Assembly (NCBI GenBank): GCA_002435545.1 | Contig: DJNB01000014.1 | Location: forward strand, 13,672 to 21,739 | DNA: 8,068 bases | Direction of reading: 5' to 3' | Source: Lachnoclostridium sp. UBA6475 | Lineage (GTDB): Bacteria; Bacillota; Clostridia; Lachnospirales; Lachnospiraceae | Shown: positions 1 to 6,949 of the stretch, in pieces | Numbering within the stretch: the stretch's first letter is position 1 | Layout: each line of letters opens with the position of its first letter | Position numbers and translations under genes: made by a program | The notes under the pieces: model-generated | What the model saw: only the letters and a program-made list of their open reading frames with translations | Databases searched by the model: none | Told to the model about the DNA's origin: nothing

Positions 1-267
1 CAGATTTTTGGCTGGCTGGTAAAAGATTTTATGATATTAGAGGGAATCAGTTTTGCCATCGGAACGGCGATTGCCGGAGGACTTCTGGCAGTGCTGGCAA
101 AGTATGAGTTTTCGCCATCCTGGATCGTGGTGTTTGGAAAGAGGCTCGATCCGGCTACCGCAGGAATTGCGGTTATCCCGGTGCTGCTCATCGGATTTGC
201 CGTGATCAGCAGTAAGGCATGGTGGTATCTGCGGAATGAGATCATACAGATCATACGAAGTGAATAG
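1..267 (+). CDS. C-terminal fragment of a membrane protein, probably an FtsX/MacB-like ABC permease (5' end outside window)
   Basis: The reading frame is open from the first base and ends at the TAG at 265-267, so the 88 residues seen are the end of a longer protein; the ATG at 31 is an internal Met. Two hydrophobic segments are visible, at about residues 13-34 and 53-71 of the fragment, joined by a short loop with a Pro and an aromatic pair. The protein ends in a basic/amphipathic cytoplasmic tail finishing in Ile-Ile-Arg-Ser-Glu. A last transmembrane helix followed by a short tail ending in Arg-x-Glu is common in FtsX-domain permeases. The gene lies 9 bases before a MacB/LolD-type ATPase, the usual partner of such permeases, and that neighbourhood is the main support. 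A seven-helix 'bacteriocin-associated' membrane protein of the kind found beside lactococcin-972-type exporters is an alternative. The fragment is too short to decide between them. Confidence 0.6.
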   Translation, partial: QIFGWLVKDFMILEGISFAIGTAIAGGLLAVLAKYEFSPSWIVVFGKRLDPATAGIAVIPVLLIGFAVISSKAWWYLRNEIIQIIRSE

Positions 268-276
268 GAGAATACA

Positions 277-942
277 ATGTTAATTCAATTGGAAAATATA
301 GGAAAAACATACCGCGAAGGAGGTCTTTCCTTTGAAGCACTGAGAGACGTTGATCTTTCCATCGAAGAGGGAGAGAGTGTCGCGATCATGGGCGCTTCCG
401 GCTCTGGAAAGTCGACGCTGCTAAACATCCTTGGCGGCATGGACAAGGCAAGCCGAGGAAAATACTATCTGGAGGGCGAAGAGATCAGTTCGTATTCAGA
501 AAAGCAGATGGCGCGGATCCGGAATGAAATGTTTGGCTTTGTAATGCAGGACTTTGCCTTGATCGAACGTGAAACGGTAGAAAAAAATGTCGTGCTGCCC
601 CTATTGTATTCCAAGCGGTTCCGGTATCAGAAGAAAGCCCGTGTGGAACACGTTTTAAGGGAAGTGGGATTGTATGAAAAACGGCATCAGCCGGTGACAA
701 AACTTTCCGGTGGACAAAGACAGCGGGTGGCGATTGCCAGAGCACTTGTAAATGATGCTTCGGTACTTTTGTGTGATGAACCGACGGGAGCGCTCGACCG
801 GGCGACAGGGGAAGAGATCATTCACCGGTTTATGACCCTTCATGCACAGGGGAAGACGGTGATTATAGTAACTCATGATGAAATGGTAGCAAAACATTGC
901 GGGAGAATAATCCGAATTGTAGACGGGAGGGTTGAAGGATGA
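277..942 (+). CDS. ABC transporter ATP-binding protein, MacB/LolD type
   Basis: This is a complete 221-residue nucleotide-binding subunit that would drive the adjacent membrane protein from the cytoplasmic face. All motifs are intact: Walker A GASGSGKST at 39-47, Q-loop Gln91, signature LSGGQ at 143-147, Walker B ending VLLCDEP at 163-169, D-loop GALD at 171-174 and H-loop His200. Length and motif wording fit the MacB/LolD/FtsE group, whose members pair with FtsX-type permeases and usually do mechanotransmission, lipoprotein extraction or peptide export/resistance rather than import. The Q-loop neighbourhood (86-104, with Gln-Asp-Phe-Ala-Leu-Ile then Glu-Thr-Val-Glu) resembles ATPases associated with lactococcin-972-type bacteriocin export; this is a resemblance from memory, not a search result. 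The ATG at 277 follows AGGAGA at 266-271, which overlaps the previous stop codon. The gene overlaps the following lipoprotein gene by ATGA (939-942). Confidence 0.93.
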   Translation: MLIQLENIGKTYREGGLSFEALRDVDLSIEEGESVAIMGASGSGKSTLLNILGGMDKASRGKYYLEGEEISSYSEKQMARIRNEMFGFVMQDFALIERETVEKNVVLPLLYSKRFRYQKKARVEHVLREVGLYEKRHQPVTKLSGGQRQRVAIARALVNDASVLLCDEPTGALDRATGEEIIHRFMTLHAQGKTVIIVTHDEMVAKHCGRIIRIVDGRVEG

Positions 943-2054
943 CAAAATCCATTCGCCTGCTTCCTGTGTTACTCGTGACAGTACTGTTAGCAGCAGCGTG
1001 TCAGAGTCCGCAGGACAGCGCAAAAAACGATAGCTGGGATACGGTGCAGAAAGAGAGCATTGATACAATATGGAGTACATGGGACGAGACATTGAAAGAA
1101 TCCCATAATAATATTTATTTTGAAAAAGATCTGCAGTGTGAAAAGCCGCAGGAAGTGGCGGTATATCAGTTAGAACAGGCTGATGATGTTGACAAAAAGG
1201 CAGAGCAGATCCGCAGAGAATATGTGCCGGACAAAGAATTTGATAAAAAATATTACAAGGAAAATCCGAATACCGTGCCGCCGGGACCGGAGTACGTCAA
1301 CGAAAAGACCGGGCAGACGTGGATCATCGGCAATAATGGATTCATCAATTACAGCAGATCCTCGGACGATACAAATTACCTTGACAGCGCGGAGGATGTG
1401 GAAAAGACAATTTTTGTAAATCGTCCGTATAAAGACGAAGAAATCACATTAAAAGACGGAACGATCACACTTTCACAGGCGGTTGAGAAGGCGCAGAAAG
1501 AGGAAGATAAATGGAAGAAATTGTCAGGTGATGAATGCAGTACACGACCGAAAAAGATTGAGATCCTTCCGGCAGCAGATGGCGGCGAAGGAAAGGCTGT
1601 TAAGATCAGTTTTGAAAAAACATACAAGGGCGCCGGCATATTGACGGAGCAGAAAACGACGGAGACTTCACAGGATAAACCGTTGGCCGTTGACTATCTG
1701 TCGTTCTTTGATGATACGGTGACAATTACGTCGGTGCATGGGATAGAGCGGATTGTCAGCAATGCGGGGGCGGTACACCAAAAGACGGTGGAACGAAAGT
1801 TAGATCAGATCGTGTCCTTAAAAAGCGCGATACAGATTATGGAAAAAGAGCTGGCTGCCTACCATGACTTTAAGGTCAGCCATATCGAATTGTGTTACCG
1901 CTATGTGAATGAAAAGATAGAGCGAAACGATGCGGGAAACATCTATACGACAAGTCCTTGCTGGGTATTTTACATCAATGAAGAACAATATAAAGAAGAA
2001 TTTATCCTTGTTGACTGTGAGACAGGGAAAATGGATTACATAAAGAACTATTAG
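939..2054 (+). CDS. Lipoprotein with PepSY/YycI-like C-terminal region, function unknown
   Basis: The 371-residue protein begins with a lipoprotein signal: Met-Thr-Lys-Ser-Ile-Arg, a hydrophobic core, then the lipobox LAAAC with the lipidated Cys at 21. It should therefore be anchored on the outer face of the membrane. The mature part is hydrophilic and rich in Lys, Glu and Asp. Residues about 167-195 (a short strand, 'LKDGTITLSQA', then a charged helix) and 290-369 (Ser-Leu-Lys-x-Ala helix, a strand ending in Tyr320, a Pro-Cys-Trp at 340-342, then 'Val-Asp-Cys-Glu-Thr-Gly' near 358-363) follow the helix-strand-'P-x-W'-'D-x-x-T-G' pattern of PepSY/YycI-like domains. The start is set by GGGAGG at 925-930, 8 bases upstream, and the ATGA overlap implies coupling to the ATPase. 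Its position suggests an accessory subunit of the FtsX-like transporter, perhaps a ligand-binding or immunity lipoprotein. That role is inference; no enzymatic motif is visible. Confidence 0.82.
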   Translation: MTKSIRLLPVLLVTVLLAAACQSPQDSAKNDSWDTVQKESIDTIWSTWDETLKESHNNIYFEKDLQCEKPQEVAVYQLEQADDVDKKAEQIRREYVPDKEFDKKYYKENPNTVPPGPEYVNEKTGQTWIIGNNGFINYSRSSDDTNYLDSAEDVEKTIFVNRPYKDEEITLKDGTITLSQAVEKAQKEEDKWKKLSGDECSTRPKKIEILPAADGGEGKAVKISFEKTYKGAGILTEQKTTETSQDKPLAVDYLSFFDDTVTITSVHGIERIVSNAGAVHQKTVERKLDQIVSLKSAIQIMEKELAAYHDFKVSHIELCYRYVNEKIERNDAGNIYTTSPCWVFYINEEQYKEEFILVDCETGKMDYIKNY

Positions 2055-2070
2055 GAAAAGAGGTGGCGCT

Positions 2071-2835
2071 GTGATCCGGAATCTTTGGCATTACCTGAAA
2101 AATATCCTGTGTACCCCGTTGTTCTCGGGCTGCGTCGTCATATGCACGATACTTCGCTTTACGACAATCTGCTATGTCAATGAGGCGGGAAAAGAGTACA
2201 CGATCTTTGAGCTGCTCTTTCATAAGCAGGAACTCTGGGATACGGTCAGCGCAGAAATTCCGCTTTCGGACATTCTGGAAAGTCCGCTCGGAACCTATGC
2301 GTTGATGTTTATGCCGGTCGTTGTCATATTTCCGTTTTTGAACTACTTCTGGGCAGAACGGATGACCGGTTACAGCCGTTTTGTCGTGGCGAGGATCGGA
2401 AAAGTGCGCTATGCGGTCATACGCGCAGTGAGCGGTGTGTTGAGTGCCGGCTTTACGGCGGCGCTTGGGTGCATTTTAGCCGATGTCATATTGGTTGCCC
2501 TTCTGCCGGCAGAGGGACTTGCAATTGGGAAAATATGGATATTTAAAATTGCCTGTTTTATGGTTTACGGAATGCTTGTCAGTACACCGGGACTGGCAGC
2601 GGCGGCTGTCTTTTATAATAAATATGTCGTGGCGTGTATTCCGTTTTTGGCATTCTATTTATTGGATCTAACCCTTGAAAAACAGGGGCTGGTGCGATGG
2701 CAGACATCGTATTTTACTTATTTTTACCGACAGCCGGAACCGGGGGCTAATGTAGTATTTTATGTCGTCATGGCGCTTGGATTGATGGCTGTGTTTGGTA
2801 CGATCTTGACAAAGAGGAGGGATGGGTGTGCATAA
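2071..2835 (+). CDS. Six-helix membrane protein, ABC-2-like permease subunit
   Basis: This 254-residue integral membrane protein starts at GTG 2071, preceded by AGAGGTGG at 2059-2066. No later start would keep the first helix. Hydrophobic segments lie at about residues 14-34, 75-93, 115-145, 156-180, 184-200 and 227-247, giving six helices, and the protein ends in Lys-Arg-Arg. Residues 35-74 form a polar, probably extracellular loop between helices 1 and 2. After helix 2 comes a charged cytoplasmic stretch (Glu96-Arg97 through Gly110-Lys111) containing 'VARIGKVRY', the position where ABC-2 permeases carry a coupling helix that touches the ATPase. The next gene encodes a protein of the same plan, and a BcrA-type ATPase follows, so the two probably form a heterodimeric permease. 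Proteins of this size occur in peptide-antibiotic export and immunity systems, for example the YydJ- and BcrB-like types. The substrate is unknown. Confidence 0.85.
   Translation: MIRNLWHYLKNILCTPLFSGCVVICTILRFTTICYVNEAGKEYTIFELLFHKQELWDTVSAEIPLSDILESPLGTYALMFMPVVVIFPFLNYFWAERMTGYSRFVVARIGKVRYAVIRAVSGVLSAGFTAALGCILADVILVALLPAEGLAIGKIWIFKIACFMVYGMLVSTPGLAAAAVFYNKYVVACIPFLAFYLLDLTLEKQGLVRWQTSYFTYFYRQPEPGANVVFYVVMALGLMAVFGTILTKRRDGCA
2815..2821 (+). promoter_or_regulatory. Ribosome-binding site that favours the GTG start at 2828
   Basis: AGGAGG at 2815-2820 followed by G is a near-perfect Shine-Dalgarno sequence inside the end of the preceding gene. It sits only 1 base before the ATG at 2822 but 7 bases before the in-frame GTG at 2828, and 22 bases before the ATG at 2843. 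Only the 2828 codon has normal spacing. Confidence 0.75.
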
Positions 2836-3688
2836 TATTTCCATGCGGAAGATAATACGGGTCTGTCAGGCAGAATGTTATCATTTTTTGTGCTCCGGAA
2901 GGCTGGCGCTGGTGCCTGCCGTGTGGGTATTTGCGTATCAGTTTATCACCGTTCCGCTGCTTCAGAATGCAGAGAGGATGCACGCTTCCCTGCTTGTGAT
3001 CGAGCCGTACATCGCGCTGATCAATTCCAATTTTATGATCCTTATTATGCCGGTGCTGTTTCTTGTCCTGCTCTCGGATTTTCCGCGCGTCGATGCCAAT
3101 GCTTATTTTTATCTGGTGCGTACGGGAAAGACAAACTGGGTGCTCGGACAATTGTTATATGGCGTTGTGATCACGGCAGGCTACCTTTTGATGCAGTTTG
3201 CCGGGATGGTCATACCGGTGCTGGCAGAGGGAAGATGGGGCACCGGATGGAGTCCGGTCATTACGGATTTTGCAAGAGAATTTCCGGAATATGCACAAAG
3301 TGCAGGGGCTGTCAGCATACAGCCGCAGCTGTATTACCATGTGCCGCCGTGGGAGGCGGTGCTTGTGGGAAGTGCATTGCTGGCGGCGTATCTGTATCTT
3401 CTCCTGCTCATCAAACTTTTGTGCTTTCTCCTTCGGGCGAAGACAATAGGGCTGTTACTGTGCTTTTTCGTCATTGCGTTTGGCACCGGATTGTGTACAA
3501 CATTTTCACAGATGCGGTTTTTGATGCCGATGGGAAACAGCATTTTGGGGATTCATTACAGCCAGTATTATATGAAAATGGTATTTCCGCTGGAGTACAG
3601 TGTCATATATTTTGCCGTGTTGATCGGCGTGTTCATAATAGGGATTATCGGATTGCGGAAAAGGTTAGGAGGGCAGGAACATGATTGA
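2828..3688 (+). CDS. Six-helix membrane protein, second ABC-2-like permease subunit
   Basis: From GTG 2828 the protein has 286 residues; the in-frame ATG 2822 would add two. The GTG is preferred because AGGAGG at 2815-2820 is spaced correctly for it. Hydrophobic segments lie at about 26-44, 65-83, 108-130, 176-200, 205-224 and 257-275, and the C-terminus is a short charged tail. A roughly 45-residue polar loop (131-175) separates helices 3 and 4, larger than in the preceding protein. After helix 2 the motif Asp84-Phe-Pro-Arg-Val-Asp and then 'VRTGKTNW' (97-104) parallels 'ARIGKVRY' in the neighbour, suggesting the two are distant paralogues placing equivalent coupling helices on one ATPase. 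The gene overlaps the previous one by 8 bases and the ATPase gene by 8 bases. It is probably the other half of a heterodimeric exporter or immunity permease; the substrate is unknown. Confidence 0.85.
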   Translation: MHNISMRKIIRVCQAECYHFLCSGRLALVPAVWVFAYQFITVPLLQNAERMHASLLVIEPYIALINSNFMILIMPVLFLVLLSDFPRVDANAYFYLVRTGKTNWVLGQLLYGVVITAGYLLMQFAGMVIPVLAEGRWGTGWSPVITDFAREFPEYAQSAGAVSIQPQLYYHVPPWEAVLVGSALLAAYLYLLLLIKLLCFLLRAKTIGLLLCFFVIAFGTGLCTTFSQMRFLMPMGNSILGIHYSQYYMKMVFPLEYSVIYFAVLIGVFIIGIIGLRKRLGGQEHD

Positions 3689-4304
3689 TGTAAAAAATGT
3701 CAATGTGACGATCGGGAAAAACCGGATCCTGCAGGATATCTCGGTTCATTTTGAAAAAGGAAAAATACACGGTCTGATCGGACGCAACGGTTCGGGAAAA
3801 ACCGTTTTGATGAAATGTATCTGTGGGTTTATGAAACCGACAAGCGGCACCGTTTTTGTGGAAGGAAAACAGATTGGAAAAGATGTGGATTTTGTGCCAA
3901 ATGCCGGTGTGATTATTGAAACGCCCGGATTTGTGCCGTTTTACAGTGGATACAAAAATTTACATATTTTGGCAGAACTCAATCACAGGACCGGCAGGGA
4001 AGAGATTGAGGACGCGATGCGGACTGTGGGACTGGATCCGAGGTTGAAGCGGCATGTGAAAAAATACAGTCTTGGGATGCGCCAGCGCCTGGGGATCGCG
4101 CAGGCGATTATGGAAAAGCCGCAGCTGCTCATTTTAGATGAACCCTTTAACGGACTGGACAAAGAGGGAGTTGAACAGATGCGGACGTATTTTCTGAAAT
4201 TAAAGGAAGAAGGAGTCACGATCCTTTTGACGTCTCACACAAGTGAGGACATAAAACTACTTTGCGATACGGTGACAGAAATGGAGAAAGGAAGAAAATT
4301 ATGA
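3681..4304 (+). CDS. ABC transporter ATP-binding protein, short BcrA-like type
   Basis: This 207-residue ATPase should energise the two preceding permeases. Visible motifs are Walker A GRNGSGKT at 34-41, signature region YSLGMRQ at 129-135 (in place of LSGGQ), Walker B LLILDEP at 149-155, D-loop NGLD at 157-160 and H-loop His186. At the Q-loop the usual Gln is replaced by Glu80 in 'IIETPGF'. Glu here and the SLGM(K/R)Q-type signature are both known in the BcrA/lantibiotic-immunity group, so the enzyme is probably active. It stops about 20 residues after the H-loop, lacking the C-terminal extension of the roughly 300-residue BcrA proteins; this is close to the length of YydI-type ATPases. The ATG at 3681 follows AGGAGGG at 3667-3673. 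The gene overlaps the upstream permease by 8 bases and the downstream permease by ATGA. Likely role: export of, or protection from, a peptide or other amphipathic compound. Confidence 0.92.
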   Translation: MIDVKNVNVTIGKNRILQDISVHFEKGKIHGLIGRNGSGKTVLMKCICGFMKPTSGTVFVEGKQIGKDVDFVPNAGVIIETPGFVPFYSGYKNLHILAELNHRTGREEIEDAMRTVGLDPRLKRHVKKYSLGMRQRLGIAQAIMEKPQLLILDEPFNGLDKEGVEQMRTYFLKLKEEGVTILLTSHTSEDIKLLCDTVTEMEKGRKL

Positions 4305-6268
4305 CGACGTACAAAAACACGATACGATTATTTATGCGGACATTGAGTGTGAGTATTCCGTATGTTCTTTTGCTGACTGCGGAAAATGTATTTCTATTTC
4401 GGCTGTTGCATGCCTTTGTGGGAGCGGCTCCGGAGGAAGTGCAGGCAATCTATTTTTTGAAAGATATGGATTATCTTTATGTATTGGGATTTCTATTCTT
4501 TTTATTTATCTCCTGCGAATTTATGCGGAAGAGCAGGGAGATAAATCTGAGGGAGACGATGCGGGAACGGGCGTGGCTGGTCGAAGGAAACCAGTTTGCC
4601 GTACTTGGAACAGCCATTGTGGTTTATGCCCTTGTATTTCTGATCTATGCGGTTGCAGGCGTCACGATCCTGCGTATGCCGCAGATGTGCTTTATCCAGA
4701 TGTTAAAGATACTCGGAGTCAATATATTTTTGCTTTCGTGTGCGGCGGCCGGCATGGGATATCTGATCTCGCGGATTCCAAACCGGTATGTCGGATATCT
4801 GGTGATCCTTGCCGTGCTGATGCTTATTCTGCCGGCAAATGCGAAATATTTTTCGATGCTGTCGTGGGGCAGAGGGATCTCGGTTTACTGGCTGCGTGAC
4901 TGGCTGTATCTTCTGCCGCCGGACATCCAGGCGCTGGGAGATCCGTTGTATGGAATGCCGGTAGAATATTACCGCGCCGCCGGTATGCTCCTTTGGATCG
5001 GCGTGGGCGGCTGGCTCTTTGTGCGCAGTGTATACCGGTATGCCAAGGGGAAACGGAGAGTGGCAGACGGCCTGTTTATCGTCTGGACCGCCCTCTGTGT
5101 GCTGGCTGTAGTCAATGAAGGAAGTGTATTACGCATGACAGATCATCCGAAGAGTGCTGTGTCAGAAGACCGGAATTATTATGATTCACAGCCGCAGATA
5201 GAAGAAAAACAAAAGGATTTTCGCGTGCAGGCATACGATATGGAATTGTCCTTTGGCGGCGAACTTTCGGCAAAAGTGACCGCGACGGTTTCGGCGGCAG
5301 ATGCACCGGAACAATATCCGTTTACCCTTTACCACGGATATAAGATTTCCGACATACGGTCGGAAGACGGAGAAAGCCTTTCTTTTACCCAGGACGGAGA
5401 TCAGGTCGTGGTGGATAATCCGCAGAAAAAGGCAGAGTGCAAACTGATGTTCTGTTATAAGGGAAGCAGTCCGGTCTTTTATGCAAACCGGAATGCCTGT
5501 TTCCTGCCGGGATTCTTTGCGTACTATCCGGTGGCAGGCGTGGAAAAACTGTATGAGAATGGCATGTGGAAGGTAAATGAAAATGAGACAGCGGCATTTA
5601 CGATTCATACCAAGGGACTCAATGCCGCAAGCAATCTGCCGGGAAACGGGGATTCCCATGCAGGAGAAACTTCGTATGTGACGCTCGTGGGCGGAAATTG
5701 CAGACAAATGGAAAATGATGGAAATCAGCAGGTCATTTATCCGCTGGATACCAATTCGTTCACAGCCGCGGAACAGTTTACGACGACGGAATTTTCCGAA
5801 GAATGGGAAAAACTTATGACATTTCTTGCAATTCAGGAGCCATCCCCGGCGCAGGGAAAAATGGTGGTCGTCATACCGGGAAGTTTCGCATTTAACACCA
5901 TTTTGCAGGAATATTATGATCTCGGAGACCACATATTGACGAAAAATGCGGTTTCGCCGATCCAGGTGCTGGCGGCAGAGGTGAAAGCAGAGGGAAAGAC
6001 GGCATTGAAGGACATCTTTTTCTCGTATGACTGGCAGATCGAGGATCCGGCAGAGATAGAACTTTTAAAGGACTTGTCGGAGGGGGCAGAATTGTCCGAA
6101 GAAGAAAAGTTACAGGATGACCTTATATTGAAAATGCGCGAATGCGGTACGAAGTACGTGGCGCAGGCGACGATTCAATATCTGATGGATACACAGGATA
6201 ACAGAACACCAAACGAATTTTTGCAGGCGTTGCAAAACGCAGAGGGAGGCAGACATGATAAAGATTGA
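4301..6268 (+). CDS. ABC-2-type permease with extracellular M1-peptidase-like domain lacking the zinc site
   Basis: The protein has 655 residues. The ATG at 4301 is preferred: it overlaps the previous stop as ATGA and has AGGA at 4289-4292 eight bases away. The frame is open further upstream to a TTG at 4262, but that has no ribosome-binding site. Seven hydrophobic segments are seen at about 19-38, 58-74, 100-124, 132-156, 163-180, 225-244 and 255-272. Positively charged loops after helices 2, 4 and 6 put the N-terminus inside and residues 273-655 outside. Residues about 305-440 look like the N-terminal beta-sandwich of M1 aminopeptidases: 'YDMELSF', 'FTLYHGYKI', a 'SEDG' turn, 'CYKG', then a 'FFAYYPVAG' segment. 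The remainder is helical and acidic. No HExxH or GxMEN motif is present, so peptidase activity is not expected. Permeases fused to M1-like domains are known; this one appears to be a non-catalytic, possibly ligand-binding version. The gene overlaps the following ATPase gene by 14 bases. Confidence 0.82.
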   Translation: MTTYKNTIRLFMRTLSVSIPYVLLLTAENVFLFRLLHAFVGAAPEEVQAIYFLKDMDYLYVLGFLFFLFISCEFMRKSREINLRETMRERAWLVEGNQFAVLGTAIVVYALVFLIYAVAGVTILRMPQMCFIQMLKILGVNIFLLSCAAAGMGYLISRIPNRYVGYLVILAVLMLILPANAKYFSMLSWGRGISVYWLRDWLYLLPPDIQALGDPLYGMPVEYYRAAGMLLWIGVGGWLFVRSVYRYAKGKRRVADGLFIVWTALCVLAVVNEGSVLRMTDHPKSAVSEDRNYYDSQPQIEEKQKDFRVQAYDMELSFGGELSAKVTATVSAADAPEQYPFTLYHGYKISDIRSEDGESLSFTQDGDQVVVDNPQKKAECKLMFCYKGSSPVFYANRNACFLPGFFAYYPVAGVEKLYENGMWKVNENETAAFTIHTKGLNAASNLPGNGDSHAGETSYVTLVGGNCRQMENDGNQQVIYPLDTNSFTAAEQFTTTEFSEEWEKLMTFLAIQEPSPAQGKMVVVIPGSFAFNTILQEYYDLGDHILTKNAVSPIQVLAAEVKAEGKTALKDIFFSYDWQIEDPAEIELLKDLSEGAELSEEEKLQDDLILKMRECGTKYVAQATIQYLMDTQDNRTPNEFLQALQNAEGGRHDKD

Positions 6269-6947
6269 AAAGGTAAGTAAAAACTTTCGCAGCCACAAGG
6301 TGATCAAGGAATTCAGCTGTGAACTGGACAAAGGCTGTTATGGACTTCTGGGGCCAAACGGAGCGGGGAAAACGACACTTTTGCGCTGTATTCTCGGATT
6401 GTATCCGGTTTCGGAGGGGACGGTCACGATGCAGAAAGAGGACAAGATCGGCTATCTCCCACAGCGTTTTGGCATGTTTCACGAGTTAAAAGTAAAGGAA
6501 ATGATGCATTATTTTGCCGCCGCCAAAAAGGTACCAAAGGAGAAGCGGGAGGCGGAGATCGATCGTGTGCTCGCCGATGTCAATTTATCGGAAAAGGCAG
6601 GAGAAAAGGTAGGACATCTGTCCGGCGGAATGCAGCGGCGGCTTGGTATCGCGCAGGCGATTCTCGGAGATCCGGATATTCTGTTTCTCGATGAACCGAC
6701 GACAGGACTGGATCCGGAAGAGCGGAGCCATTTTAAAGAAATTATCCAAAAATTGTCAAAAGAAGACAAGATCATCGTGATCTCTACCCACATCGTGGAA
6801 GAAGTGGAGGCGGTGTGTGACCGCGTCTTAATTATGAAAGACGGGACACTTTTGGAAAATGTGACGGTAGAAGAAGCGTGTCGTTTTGCCGGGGAGGACA
6901 ATGCGACACTCGAACAGGGATATTTGCAGAGACTGAAAGAGGCGTAG
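6255..6947 (+). CDS. ABC transporter ATP-binding protein, ABC-2 (CcmA-like) type
   Basis: This 230-residue ATPase has all motifs: Walker A GPNGAGKTT at 33-41, Q-loop Gln70 in 'GYLPQRFGMF', signature LSGGM at 122-126, Walker B ILFLDEP at 142-148, D-loop GLD at 151-153 and H-loop His179. The YLPQ-x-F-G wording and the 'GLDPEER' segment are typical of ATPases encoded next to ABC-2 permeases, including those carrying M1-like ectodomains, which fits the gene before it. The C-terminal tail (about 196-230) has the short strand-turn common to this group and ends in a Lys-Glu-Ala helix. The ATG at 6255 has GGGAGG at 6244-6249 five bases upstream and lies 14 bases inside the previous gene, implying coupled translation. 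It probably powers both the M1-like permease and the small permease that follows. It is clearly distinct from the two other ATPases in the operon. Confidence 0.94.
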   Translation: MIKIEKVSKNFRSHKVIKEFSCELDKGCYGLLGPNGAGKTTLLRCILGLYPVSEGTVTMQKEDKIGYLPQRFGMFHELKVKEMMHYFAAAKKVPKEKREAEIDRVLADVNLSEKAGEKVGHLSGGMQRRLGIAQAILGDPDILFLDEPTTGLDPEERSHFKEIIQKLSKEDKIIVISTHIVEEVEAVCDRVLIMKDGTLLENVTVEEACRFAGEDNATLEQGYLQRLKEA

Positions 6948-6949
6948 CG

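Noticed and set aside
655..1092. Antisense open frame of 145 codons across the ATPase/lipoprotein junction
   Set aside because: It runs opposite two well-supported overlapping genes and has no initiation signals or recognisable motif.
2875..3684. Long open frame (269 codons) on the + strand overlapping the second permease in another frame
   Set aside because: Its product is Cys/Gly/Ala/Arg-rich without membrane segments or known motifs, has no ribosome-binding site, and sits entirely inside a gene with six clear helices and a good start.
4262..4300. Upstream TTG start extending the M1-like permease by 13 residues
   Set aside because: No Shine-Dalgarno precedes it, and the extension is highly charged and lies inside the ATPase gene; the ATGA overlap at 4301 with its own AGGA is the better start.
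5186..5932. Antisense open frame of 248 codons opposite the M1-like permease gene
   Set aside because: The composition (Cys, His, Phe and Arg rich) is that of a reverse-complement shadow, and there is no promoter or ribosome-binding site; the + strand gene explains the region.
5800..6100. Active M1 metallopeptidase site in the ectodomain permease
   Set aside because: No HExxH or similar His/Glu zinc signature occurs anywhere in the protein, so a catalytic call is not justified.
6878..6949. Upstream GTG start extending the last permease by 24 residues
   Set aside because: The extension is Cys/Gly/Thr-rich and inside the preceding ATPase gene; ATG 6950 has a properly spaced AGAGG.
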